A DNA stretch of 64,000 nucleotides from Owenia fusiformis (lineage: Eukaryota > Annelida > Polychaeta > Sabellida > Oweniidae): assembly GCA_903813345.2 (NCBI GenBank), contig CAIIXF020000005.1, positions 37,077,375-37,141,374 of the forward strand. Direction: 5' to 3'. Positions within the stretch are counted from its first letter, which is position 1; every line of letters starts with the position of its first letter. This document shows, in pieces, positions 53,101-64,000 of the stretch. The notes under the pieces are model-generated. The model had not been told where the DNA came from and searched no databases. It was given only the letters and a program-made list of their open reading frames with translations. The position numbers and the translations under genes were made by a program.

Positions 53101-56100
53101 GCTTGCTTTCATACATGGCAGTTATCGATATGGTAGTTGATAAATTAAAGCAAAAATAGATGAAAATAATCAAAACCATTGACGGACTTGTCATAACTAA
53201 TTGACCTTTAAAAAGTCCAAGGAATTACCTTTATGTTTGTTGGCAATGGGATCCCAAGCCAGATTAACACTCTTGAATGGTCCGAATGGCAGAAAGGCTT
53301 GTCTGATTGTCTCTTCCTTGATCTCAAAGTTGATACTCCCGACATAGATCCTGGAACATTGGATATAAACAATCATTATGTCATGTTCCTTGAGCAAATA
53401 TCAACTAATTCTGTCAGAATTTATACATAAATCTGAACCAAACTTATTTGTAATAGAAAACTTGGTGAGATAAATTAACGCACTCTATGTGCAATGTGCA
53501 TCAATACCAATTGTCTTCAAATCAAAATTTATTATTTTTTGATATGATACTACATTTAGACAAATCACAGAAAATATTCGACTTACCTGCACATGAGGGC
53601 AAGGGCCTGCTGCTTCTGTACATTGGTCTGGAAGTTCTGCATTTGCTGAAATATAGAAGAAATATTGAAAGCATCATTTGAACTAAGCAATGCATGACCA
53701 AATTAGAACATGATCTCTTTGGAGCCTATCCGTATAAACAACACAGAAAAGCAAAAATCATCAAAATAAGTATTTTCTTAATATTTTTTTCAATCCAATA
53801 AAAGTTTTTGATCTTCATTTGACTAGATAGATTAAAGTTGTTGAATAGCTAGAGTGCTAAATTAGACATACCTGTTGTTGATGTGCTATAGTCTGTCTCA
53901 CTAATACACTCTTAATACTCTGCTCCATGGCATACTTCTTCGCTTTAGCTACACAGTCCTGCTGGTAGGAGCTCAGCTTGGGTAGAGTAAATGGCTTGGA
54001 CTCTCTCTTAGACCCAGGCCCCTCGAGTACCGCACCGGTCTGATCCATCTGGATCATGGTACTGGCATCTAAAATAATATTGAGAAATTAGTAAATGTTC
54101 AGTATAGGATATCTGGGCTTGTCTCTATCTCATGGTCTAATCACAATTCAGGCGTCATTGTACAGTAAAGCATGTGTGTATGTAAACACCTATATTAGTG
54201 TACAAAGTGAGAATGACATACCAATATGCGCACCTTGACAGGCTTCACATTACTACTAAAGTGCCCACATAGTATAGACTTTACTGTCGAACAACCTGGT
54301 CTTGAAATGCTCTATTTCAATGAAGTAAATACTCTGCAGTGTGATTATACACATGGTTTTCAAGTAAAAATACAGGAGCAGGTTTCAATGAACAAAATCA
54401 AAAACATTCTTCAAGTTTCTCTATAACCATATCATGGCCAATCTGTGTCGATTGCATTTTTTACGTTTATAACTTGCACTTTTATTGAAGTTTTCTGAAC
54501 ATCATGAAAATCAATCAAAAGCCTGAAAATCAAATTCTCAATGTTCTAAATAATTAATTTCTGAAATAATTTTCAAGCTTAATCAATCAGACCATGGGTG
54601 AATGGAAAAACTGGTTCCTGTATTGTTACTTCAAATGGTATTCTCTACAAACAAGCCTGGATATCTTTGTGTCAATTCATTACTCGCATCTTCTATCCAC
54701 TCATCACCACAAATCCCAGATATAGTCAGCAGATATCTCAACCTAACACTGGGAAACATACTAAAACCCATGAATTTAAATCAAAAGGGACAGAAATGCA
54801 AGTACTAATAGAGTAGTTTGGCTTCGTTGTTTGGTTTACAGCCAATGGTAAATCAACAATGACAAATCGAGAAAATGGATCACTTGTTCAATGGTTATGC
54901 ATGGTTCAAATGTTAAGTTGAGATATTCTGCGTGATATAACATGACCCAAGTATATTACATAGGTGCAAGAAACTATGTAACATTGATACATAAAATAAC
55001 TTGCACGCTTTCATAGAGTACTTTATTCTCTAGATAAATCTTTACCCAGAATTCATTTTACGTCTTGCGGTGATGACGTGATTGAAGTCTAAACCACGTC
55101 CATATCCAGTAGACTCATCACATGGTTAATGAAGCGGCCATTTTGCTTTGCTAGCCTCAATTTGGCATCAAACTGCGTACAAAAATACAGAAGAGAAGAG
55201 ACATCTATAGATGAGATATATGCCGAATTTCAAATATGTCTTCTGAAGTTATACTTAGCCTTTTTATTGTTTTTATTGTAATTAAAACATATTTCAAGGT
55301 TTGACCTAACCTAACAGGTGAACAGTGTGTAAATCAATTAATATTCACACTCAAATGATATCAATACATTGTAAAACATGTGTTAACATTTTATATACAT
55401 TTATTATTCAATGCGTAAATCATAATCCACTTGGTTTGAGTAACTCCTGAAAATATATACAAAAGCATGGAAAATATTAACAGTGCAAACGTTCAGACAT
55501 TCCACGACTGTTCAAGCTATCAACTGTTTCAAAATCTAACCCCAAAATACCAAATCAACAAAGTAAAATATTTCATTGAGTTCCCAATCTAAATGCGATT
55601 TAATATACTGTGATATGACATTAAACTGACTGTTTTAGCCCATTCATAACTGCCAAGGTGGCAATATTCTTTTGATATAATTTTTCCTAAATTTCATTTC
55701 ATGAATTAACACATCATGCGGGTCCCATTCAACTTTCATAATCATAATGTCTGGCAAACAAGTGTTTCAAAATCTAATCCAAAAATACCAATTCAATATT
55801 CCATTGTGTTTCGAATGCAAATGTGATTTCAAATATTGTGATTCATGATTTATCTAAATGTTTTTGACCATTCATTACTCCCAAGATTTTTTGACATTGT
55901 TTTGAAACCCTAAATTTTATCTAATGAATGGCAATCTCCCTTCATAATATTCACATTTTCACCCTCTGTCACAAACACATTCATCTTCACACATTCATGT
56001 CACGCATTCCTGTCACACATTCATGTCGCATATTCAGCTGGAGCTGTCACAGCACTGCAGCCTTCTCTCCTCTGCCACTGTATTTGGTTAATTGTTTACA

Positions 56101-58700
56101 GGAAACTAGGCAAAAACTGGAAATAGAAAGCAACTCTTTTTCTGTTTAGATTAGTAGTATAAGTTTGGATGGACATTATTAATATCTTTTAAAAGACATT
56201 AATACATTTCTAAACGTTCAGAAAAGTAGGGGATCCTTTGGTCAGCCAATTCCCAATGAGACATATGATGCACGTTTTTCAGGAAGTAATAAATCAGCGC
56301 CATCTGCCAACATCGACCCAATAATTGCTACCATGTACTGATTGGTCAGTTAGGAAGTCTGAAAATATAAAAGGAACATCTCTCCCTTTAAATAGTAGTT
56401 CAACTTATCAACAAAAGGATTTATGAACTAAATTGCCTTGTTTTAAGGTTATTGTTTATATTGAGTTTTTGATAACTTATTAGCATTGCACTAATTGAAT
56501 AATAACCATCATTTCAGAAGATGGCCAGAAAATGTTCTTTGACACTTGAACTGTCAATGCATCCATATCCTAATCTTACGACATGACCGAGACAGGCTAT
56601 TTGTGCATAGTGATGTTTCTCCACTAAGAAACCTGCAAATATAAAGCAACAGGACTTCCTATTTAGAATTGTAGTTTTCTAGCAGAGACAGCATCAAACA
56701 TACGACACAATAAATAGGAATAAGTTGTACCAAATCTTTCAACAGATTTTACTGTCTGTTAAATCTTGTATTTTCAATCTCATTTTTTTTTCCCAGTCTA
56801 CTAGTATTTAGTTTTAAATGCCAATACATTTTGCTAGTATGTTACACTGTTGGAGCTTTAAGAAATATATTAAAAAAGTAGAATAATTTTGAAGTTTATT
56901 AAAAAAAGAAGAGTTCTCCGAAAATTATGAGTGTTGTTGATTTCTTGACCTGGCAAAACATACGACTAGATCAGCAGGGGGAGAGCTAAATCTGAAAAAT
57001 ATATAAAAGCAAACATGCTTATATGTAGTCATAGTCCCAAAATGATCAGAAACTTGTCATTTTAAACATTTTCCTCATACTGTACTTCAATAACTAAAAC
57101 CTAACATTTGAACACCTGTAAACGTGTTATCAACCTAACTTAAATCCGCTAAAACAAACAGGACAGGTCAAAAAAGATGTATGAATGATCTTTCCAGTGT
57201 CATAAATCTTCAATGTTTACTTTTTTTGCCTGTCCTGTACTAACTCTACTGTATCGCCCAATGAATTGACCGATTTACAAATTACACAGTGTTTTTTAGT
57301 TATAACAACGAGCCTGTTCTAGTGAATGAGCTGTGCCTCAGAACCCGGCAGTTATACCATTTGGTCGTAAATACAACATCCTAGAGCAGCGACCTACAGT
57401 GTTACTAGTTGGTGACAAAATCTGAAACTCATACAAAGCAGAAAAAGAAAAGAAAAAGTTAGTTTTTATCATCAACAAATTGTATAATACTGAATGTCGT
57501 TTAGAGAAAAAAAACTCAACTGTTCATGCAAACTTGTATTCAATAATCCCCATTGGACTTTTAGAAGTTTTCACAGTTTTAGAAGTACCCCATTTAAACC
57601 TTTGTTGAGTCTCTGGATTTGCACACTTTGAAATGTCAGTAAATCCTCACTTTTATATTTATACCCGTCCATTAGCTTTAACCTGCCCATTAGATTAATA
57701 ATTTACAATAGTTGGACAAACCCAGCAAGTCATTTTAGCTATAATCAGAAAATCAGAGCACTTTGGTTAAAAAACAGTTTGGGTTGGCAAATATCTGGTC
57801 TACCTACGTCCTACACAATAAGAAAAAGAGCCAAAACATAATGTTGAGACATATCTGTACATTATATAATCAACATAATGGGTTTATAATACTAATAAAC
57901 TTGGCTTTTGAAAAAGTACCATTACTTTTTAAAGCATCATGGACCAGTGTTTATTGAAACTGGTTTTAGTATAAATCACAAGAAAAACTGTACACAAGGG
58001 AAACTTTGGTAAATGTAAAATATCGTAAAAGCCATTGATTGATTACAAAACTATGGAAAGATATGTCCCCATTATTGTGGTACACACTACAAGCAATGCT
58101 ACCTACCAACATGTGGAAAAGCGCTGATCTGAGCAGCAATTTCTCCTGCTGGGTTTGGAATAGAAGCTGGGGGCAGCATTGTTGGAGCTTCTGGATTGCT
58201 TACATCGTCTTCAGGTTCATACATCATGGGTGCTTCAGGATTACTAGTAGGCTAGAATTACAGTAAACACAGTTCAGAAATTATTTTCCAAGTTGTGTGA
58301 TGTCGACATGGGCCAATGAGGGTAATGTCGACATGAAAAATGAGGTAACTTCGACAATAATACTTGTCTAAAAACAGAATTTCCATTTTCCACCATATTT
58401 GATTCAAAAAATATAAAATATAATACAGCCAATGATTTCGAAAAAACGCTGAACGCCATCGATCTATGAATAGATCTAAGGCATTTTGTTTTTTTCTGGC
58501 TGGCCATTCAAAAAATCAAATAATTTAATTTTCAAAACCTTTATACGGTCTAATCAAAATGTCTAATGAGGCACTTGAACATCAAAATATTTTTTGACTT
58601 ATTGCTTAAGATTTATGTACTGTTCATAATTTACAAAATCAACATTTACCTGCATTAAAATCCCATTTGTTTGGGAAGGGTCCGTGAAACCTGTCGCCAT
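47112..58700 (-). CDS. PUF60: Poly(U)-binding splicing factor PUF60 (Half pint)
   Basis: Twelve minus-strand exons at 58650-58700, 58107-58251, 53872-54068, 53587-53645, 53229-53350, 52835-52926, 52125-52427, 49785-49907, 48372-48567, 48039-48196, 47500-47689 and 47112-47221 join in frame into 581 residues (vertebrate PUF60 is about 560). RRM1 spans about 151-222 (RNP2 IYVGSI, RNP1 KHKGFAFIEY). RRM2 spans about 248-323 (RNP2 IYVTSI, RNP1 [10 protein letters not shown]). An Ala/Pro/Gly-rich linker (about 324-440) follows, then a C-terminal UHM/RRM3 (about 483-572) with [15 protein letters not shown] and RFF in NGRFFGG, the R-x-F motif that binds U2AF-type ligand motifs. The nuclear protein promotes 3' splice-site recognition with U2AF. 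Its promoter region is shared with NHP2. Introns 7 and 8 carry tandem-repeat elements. Confidence 0.97.
48810..49690. mobile_element. Tandem-core repeat element in PUF60 intron 8: five ~163-bp units plus hairpin tail
   Basis: Anchor TCCAAAATGG recurs at 48831, 48993, 49157, 49319 and 49487, spacings of 162-168 bp. Each unit ends CGGTTTGGCTGGAAACCTGT then AGACAAG. After the last unit comes a unique tail with CGGGACACCGGCC, GATTACAATATAGCACC and the small hairpin GCACCTTAGGGTGC (about 49665-49680). A tandem core of ~160 bp with a hairpin near the end resembles non-autonomous Helitron-like or pearl elements of bivalves. Minus-strand frames stay open through units, but this is repeat structure rather than a gene. 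Confidence 0.75.
50500..51490. mobile_element. Tandem-core repeat element in PUF60 intron 7: about four 135-bp units
   Basis: CCGCCTTCTACCAAAAGT-type anchors recur at 50606, 50741, 50876 and 51022 (spacing 135, 135, 146). Units contain AAAATGGCGGCCATTTT and CAAATATGAACAAAATCGCT. Outer ends are inverted: GAATCCCATCGAAC (about 50525) against GTTCGATGGGATAA (51468-51481). A GGACGGACGGACAGACGGAC run precedes the right end. Confidence 0.7.
55500..55930. repeat. Diverged tandem duplication, about 235 bp
   Basis: GTTTCAAAATCTAACCCCAA at 55527 and GTTTCAAAATCTAATCCAAA at 55765 start two diverged units that both continue with a CCATTCAT-ACT-CCAAG block. It lies in PUF60 intron 2, most of which (54069-58106) is otherwise featureless AT-rich sequence. 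Confidence 0.5.
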
Positions 58701-58979
58701 TTTGTCGTCTTTCTTGTTGCATTGAAACTACGAACATCCCTAGAATTAAAGTTCTCAAACGTATAGACAATTTACAGTCACTAGAAGTCCAGAAAAATGA
58801 CACTTACTGCAATGAATTGCATGAAAAGAGTATCAAATCATCATTAGGCACACTTTGATTGTAATTTATGAACAGAAACTTGATAATTTACTACAATAAT
58901 TTGCACAGTAAAATGTTTTTGATGAATAGAGGGTGTTCGTCGAAATTGTGTGAGGTCATAGTCTCGTTTTGAATCCAGC
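58701..58979. promoter_or_regulatory. Putative bidirectional promoter, PUF60 / NHP2
   Basis: The start codons of two divergent genes for nuclear RNA-processing proteins are 279 bp apart, so the interval must hold both 5' UTRs and core promoters. No TATA box was recognised at a suitable place. Function as a shared promoter is inferred from spacing alone. Confidence 0.6.
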
Positions 58980-61900
58980 ATGGGGAAAGAAAAAAAAGAA
59001 AAGCGAAAGTCTGAAGGCGAGGATATCGATAAAGAGGAGCAATGGGAAGATAAAATTAAATATCTATCACCAATATCCAATCCCCTGGCGTCCAGAAAAC
59101 TTACCAAAAAGATATATAAGATCATCAAAAAAGGTAACATTGTACATATTCAAATCCTATTGAATTATCGCCCGGTCAACAAATGGCCTTCGTCTAAAGA
59201 TAAATTCCTGCATGTTTTTTTATTCTGCCCGATGCGAGTCATGTCGCTGTACACGCAGCCCTGTCAACCCTCATGCATAAGCGTGATTGTCACCCATTTG
59301 CTGGAAAAATAGAAATCACCCATCAATTAAGCGTGTATGATCAAATATCACGCAAATCACCCATTATGTTGATATTTTTAGAAATTGTTTTTTTTATGAA
59401 ATGCCGATACGGTAAAAATCCGAACGGTGAAAAGCGAACGCATTATGTTCGGTCTTTGCACGCGATTGCCATTCATGTCACGCATTTGATCAGAAATATG
59501 CGTATTATCATTAGTGGTGGGACTCGCCCGAATTTTCGGACTCGATTATCGGGACCAAACTGACGACGATTAATCGAATAAATTCGATTTTTTCCAAAGT
59601 TTTGAAGGGAATCTCCCAACCCGCTGCCAACCACTTTTTTGATGTAAATCATCGATGTTATTGAAAAAACAAATAAAGTGCAATGTGTTACATACCTTCA
59701 AACATGTTTTTTGTTTATTTTATCAACTCTAAAGGCGTATAACAAATAAAAAAGACGCCCGGAAGTAAAATTTCGAAATGCATTCTGCCGCCAATGTCAA
59801 CTTCGAAACGAGGCTCTGACCTTATTCCTACTGTAGCCTTTCGTCCAGAGCTCACTGAACGAACTGCTTTTGGAGATAAGGTCAGATCCCGGAAGTAAAA
59901 GAAATGAACAAAACAAATTGTTTTCTACATGTTATTTTACGTTTTATTAGCTGATTATAGATCAACATGTGAGTACTTTTATAGTAAATAGTGTTCCTGA
60001 CTCGAATTGACGTAACCCAACTCGAATGGTACACAATTCGAGCCGAAATCGGAGGTGAAAACAAAAATCGAATTTCAAATTTTTTTCCCCAAATGAGTGA
60101 TTATTCGAGTTGCCGATTTATCGTAGCACCACTAATTATCATGCAATCATTTTGAAAATATATTCCCCCTCTCCCCTCCTTAGGTGTCCTATATTGATCA
60201 GTGTTCAGTAAGGTTTCCAAAATGTGAAGGTACAATGTAGGTGTTCAACATTTGTAAGTCACTCATGTTGGATGGTCCCAAGTTGACAGCCCTGTATACG
60301 GGTCTTGTTGTAATCATAAAATTTGAAATCAGATGTTCGCCATTTACATCACATTTGAATTGCGAGTTTTGGTCTTATAACCTCATCAAAAATTCCAAAA
60401 CACACATGAAGTTAGTGATCAATGTATTAGTTCACATCTTCTGGATCACTAACTTAGAATTAACAGCCAGTTACTAACATCAGACGTAAACAACATTTTG
60501 TCCAGTTTTCTTGGAGCCGTTTGTTTTAATTTAGACGAAATCCTGACGAAATCATGCAATATCTAATCAAGGAGCCCAGCCAGTTCCATTTCAATTCATG
60601 AAATATTAACATGACAGTTTTTAGAATATCACTTGACATTTTGTTGAGTGGTGATGATTCAAATTTCAAAGTTTTCACTTGAATTTGTTGAGTGGCTACA
60701 GATGTTTTTTGCGGACTGTAAAATGAAACTATTTGCTTTAACTTATTTCCCAAGTTATCAATCTTTTCTTGAATAGTAAGCCAATAACTCTATAAAAAAT
60801 TAAAAAATCTATATAATATAAAGTGAAGGAAAGTTTGCAGCACAGTACAATTAATGTATGCCCAGGAATGAAAAAAGACATATTGAGAATAGTTGTAATA
60901 TATCCAAATATATCACAGAAAATCACCAAGAATAAGCTGAAGGAAATTTTTTAATGGTTGCGTATGCACGAAAAAACTGAACCATATAAGTCTTTACTTC
61001 TGAAAGCCAGATAATTGAGCAGTAATAGTCAAATTAACATAAACATATACTTTTTAATAGTGATCTGTGATTCATGATATATTTCCCATGATATATTTCT
61101 CATGATATATATCTCATTAAGTGCTCATTGCTTACTATTAAAGCCGAGTAATATTTTTTTTGCAGCAAATAAACAGAAACACATCAGGAAAGGTGTGCGA
61201 GAAGTGCAGAAATTTGTACGTAAGAATGAGAAAGGTCTTGTGATACTAGCAGGAGATACAAATCCAATAGAGGTGATCTGCCACATGCCTGTTATATGTG
61301 AAGAACAGGATTTACCCTACTGTTATGCTCCCTCAAAAGAGGTTAGTATAGTAGCTAATACTCCTTACACATATTTGTAATACTTTGTGAAACTTGTGGA
61401 ATATTTTAACAAAGAAGTGAGCCCCTCTACTCCATAAATTGACATTGACATTGCATTTGCTCCCACTTTCCTGCAAGTGAAATTGGTGAATTCCGCAAGA
61501 GAAAGCACTGATTTTTTAGTATTTTAAGACAAAAATGAAATAAAAAAATTAGTAAAGTTGTAATTAGTAAAACTTTTTGTATTCATTATTTTTTCTATTC
61601 ATGCTTTTACAATTACTGATTTTGATGAACTTTATGACAGCATCACATTTCTGATGTTAATGCACCATTTATGTATAGTAGCACATTCTCCTTGGTAAAC
61701 CCAACCCCTTAATGTTAAGCCCATAAATGTTAATATTATCCACTTATTAGCATTTCTCCTTCACTTCAGCAAAATCCAAATACATGTATTGCCCTACCCG
61801 TGTGACCGTGTGTTTATAGTAACATCTAGTTACTGAAAAGCAATTCATTCACACATTTATACATCCAAGGGCTCCAAAAATTGAAACCTCTCGATTTAGC

Positions 61901-62077
61901 AACCAGGATGTTAATTCACCAGTTAATTTCACTTTTTTGTACATGTTTCAGGATCTTGGTGCTGCATGCAGTTCTAGACGACCAACATGTATGGTGATGG
62001 TTAAGCCACATTCGGACTATCAGGATTTATATGATGAACTGGAAACTGAAATGAAGGGACTACCTATCCCTATTTGA
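58980..62077 (+). CDS. NHP2: H/ACA ribonucleoprotein subunit NHP2 (L7Ae family)
   Basis: Three plus-strand exons at 58980-59133, 61166-61341 and 61952-62077 join in phases 1 and 0 into 151 residues, the size of NHP2 in other animals. The N-terminus is Lys/Glu-rich. The L7Ae fold includes NPLASRKLTKKIYKIIKKA, KQKHIRKGVREVQKFVRKNE, then KGLVILAGDTNPIEVICHMP (the RNA-binding core) and PYCYAPSKEDLGAA, and the end is LPIPI. It works in the nucleolus and Cajal bodies with dyskerin, NOP10 and GAR1 in H/ACA snoRNPs that pseudouridylate RNA. Intron 1 carries a hAT-type MITE. AATAAA at 62153-62158 lies 76 bp past the stop. Confidence 0.95.
59512..60134. mobile_element. hAT-type MITE, 623 bp
   Basis: Ends TAGTGGTG...CACCACTA are flanked by a perfect 8-bp duplication ATTATCAT (59504-59511 and 60135-60142). 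Subterminal regions are rich in ACTCG/CGAAT. No transposase ORF is present. It lies in NHP2 intron 1. Confidence 0.88.
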
Positions 62078-63611
62078 CCAACCTGAGACAGCATTCATAC
62101 TCTACAAACACCTGGAAACCAATTGTAGTTTTTTAAATGAACACTGACTTGCAATAAAATTGATACAATGGTTTGAAACACTGACTTCTGATGCTGAACT
62201 TTTTTTATCAAAGTTGTGTCAGTATTAACAAGGATAAAGGATTAAGAAGGATTATCACGTGTGTAAGGATTTCAGAGGCAAGATGTACATTCCATGGCAA
62301 AATACTTCATTTAATGGTCATTAAATTATACTTATTTTCAATTCACTCATTTTCAAAATTATGCAAAAAATCATTATCTATATCACATTACTTTGTTTTG
62401 AGGATTTAATTAAAAGAATCACAACTGAGTGAAAACTCAGATCAGGACATATTTTAGTTTTAAGGGAGAATATTCCCAGTCATGATGAAGAGATGACTTC
62501 AGAGCTGTCCTCTTGTAAGCAGATAGTGTTCATTTCATATCCACTTTACATATAAAACGCACATCCTAAAAGTCTCCTGTATCACAACAGCAGGCTTTCT
62601 AGTGAAGGTCCTAGGGATTTTCCAGGGATCGATGTGTGGGATTTTATTATACCTATAAATGATGGTACTGTATGTAAATAAACAAATAAATATAATCATA
62701 AAACAACTAATTCATAAGAGTTGGTTGTGTGTAAATCCTCCCATGGAAAAGACCCATTAGCAATTGTGTCAAAGTAATGGTCATCATTATCATGTGCCTC
62801 TGGTTTAAATACCATATTTTAGTGCTATTTACAGTTTGTCTACAGACAGTTAAGAAGACTTATACTGCACCCATGCCACTGAAATGGTTACAATACATTG
62901 TCTCCTATTGCCAGATGGGAAGCTTTATGCAAAGGCTCAGCTTTGTAATCTACCATGTTAAAAAATACAAAATATGATTCTGAAAATGAAAATCTTAGCA
63001 AACCAAAATTTTAGATACAGTGTTAGTTTGAGGTTAACAGGTTTACACATGCATCATTGATTCTAAATTTGTTTGATGTAATGGTTTTGTATAAATGTAA
63101 GTTAGTCAACCCAGAATTCTCCATATGACTTTTTCTCAAGTTGGTGCAAAAATGCGCCCACTTGGTTTAATGTTGGGAAGATCACTGCAACTCTAGAAGT
63201 CTCTTGTAATAGATAATACATATTGTAATAAGTACAATACAAGACATCAAAAGAACACAGAACATGTATCTGTTTATAAACTAAAATAGGCACTGAAGAT
63301 GCTTAACAAGTTGAGAAATAAGTAATGGTCTCAGCTTATATGCTGATTGTATGCAGGGTTGTAACTTTACCTTGAGGCTAATCTCGATTCATATCAATCA
63401 TTGTTCTTTTCAACTAACTGATTTCAGTTTCATGATTGTAGTGAGTCTACATAGAGCATTCAGTTACAGAATGATGCAGATTATTAATTACGGTAATCTG
63501 ACATGTATTTGAACTGTTTATTGGGTAGCCCTACCTCACAGAGCATAGAATGATGATGGAACAAACAGAATAACTGAACGTTGACATATGTATGTTGAAC
63601 CAGGAGGGAAA
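62078..63611. other. NHP2 3' UTR and intergenic stretch
   Basis: The first ~80 bp are NHP2 3' UTR, ending near the AATAAA at 62153. Beyond that no coding exon is supported on either strand until the next gene. Confidence 0.45.
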
Positions 63612-64000
63612 ATGTTGTTTCGTCGACCTGCCAGATTGTTTCTACTTTTATGCACAGCCCTCAGCCTGTATACCTACCTGCATCTTATGTTATGGTCCAG
63701 TGACCATGGTGATATGACATTCACAGAACACAATAAAGGGAGTTTCCATATTGTCAGTAGTTTCCCATATCTCCTTGGCAACCGGAAATACAGAGAGATG
63801 ATGGGATATGGCAACTATTCAAAAGATGAGTTGGTTGTTAGGCAACAAGAGTTCTTGGAAACATTAATAGAAAATATCAACAATAGTGTTGTAGGGAGTG
63901 TGCGACTTATGATTGAAACTGAAGAAGCGGTAGAGTATATCAAATCTCAGAACCTAAAGCACATTGAGAAAATTATCTTCCATCGTATACAAAGTAATCA
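63612..64000 (+). CDS. 5' part of a type II membrane protein, glycosyltransferase-like (runs off window)
   Basis: An open frame of 129 codons runs from the ATG at 63612 to the window end without a stop. A basic start (MLFRRPAR) precedes a hydrophobic anchor (LFLLLCTALSLYTYLHLML, about 9-27), the layout of Golgi type II enzymes. The next part includes VVRQQEFLETLIENINNSV and VRLMIETEEAVEYIKSQN. This resembles, in pattern, the beginning of glycosyltransferase-like domains with R-x-E-x-L...N...V.l..E. An in-frame ATG at 63588 would add eight residues, but 63612 has A at -3 and a better context. The family assignment is tentative because the catalytic part is outside the window. The frame may continue into an intron beyond the edge. 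Confidence 0.6.
   Translation, partial: MLFRRPARLFLLLCTALSLYTYLHLMLWSSDHGDMTFTEHNKGSFHIVSSFPYLLGNRKYREMMGYGNYSKDELVVRQQEFLETLIENINNSVVGSVRLMIETEEAVEYIKSQNLKHIEKIIFHRIQSN

Overview
The window is animal nuclear DNA. It is AT-rich, its genes are split by GT-AG introns of about 0.1 to 7 kb, and AATAAA signals follow several stops. Most non-coding space is transposon debris and minisatellites. An innexin points to a non-vertebrate. The gene mix (peptide-type GPCR, innexin, testin, a Shisa-like protein, an ER carboxylesterase, PUF60, NHP2) and helitron-type repeats with ~160-bp tandem cores suggest a marine lophotrochozoan such as a mollusc, brachiopod or relative. That assignment is inference.
Layout: 1-370 holds the 3' end of an unidentified plus-strand gene. 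2175-3449 is an intronless class A GPCR. 3.5-13.5 kb is gene-poor, with two minisatellites and a ~2.3-kb terminal-inverted-repeat element. 13.9-16.6 kb is a minus-strand innexin with three coding exons. 18.2-20.4 kb holds the PET and three LIM exons of a testin-like gene (minus). 21.8-25.1 kb has three phase-compatible exons of an unrecognised minus-strand gene, or of testin's N-terminus. 27.5-28.8 kb is a complete three-exon Shisa-like membrane protein (minus). 30.2-45.0 kb is a complete nine-exon carboxylesterase (minus) with a C-terminal RDEL. 47.1-58.7 kb is a complete twelve-exon PUF60 (minus). It is divergent from NHP2 (58.98-62.08 kb, plus, three exons) across a 279-bp shared promoter region. 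At 63.6-64.0 kb a plus-strand type II membrane protein begins and runs off the window.
Mobile elements: three hAT-type elements with perfect 8-bp target duplications, one with a remnant of the hAT C-terminal dimerisation domain; a 182-bp Mutator-like foldback whose empty site survives in a nearby duplicated segment; a 542-bp TTAA-flanked foldback with a partial second copy; a TA-flanked MITE; a 640-bp foldback; and two tandem-core arrays in neighbouring PUF60 introns.
The genes do not form a pathway. The only functional pairing is PUF60 (splicing factor) with NHP2 (H/ACA snoRNP). No novel multi-gene system is evident. The observations most worth following are a triplicated splice acceptor in the innexin, the unidentified exon chain at 21.8-25.1 kb, and the transposon structures. 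Exon joins were deduced by hand from reading frame, splice-site consensus and phase, and have no transcript support.
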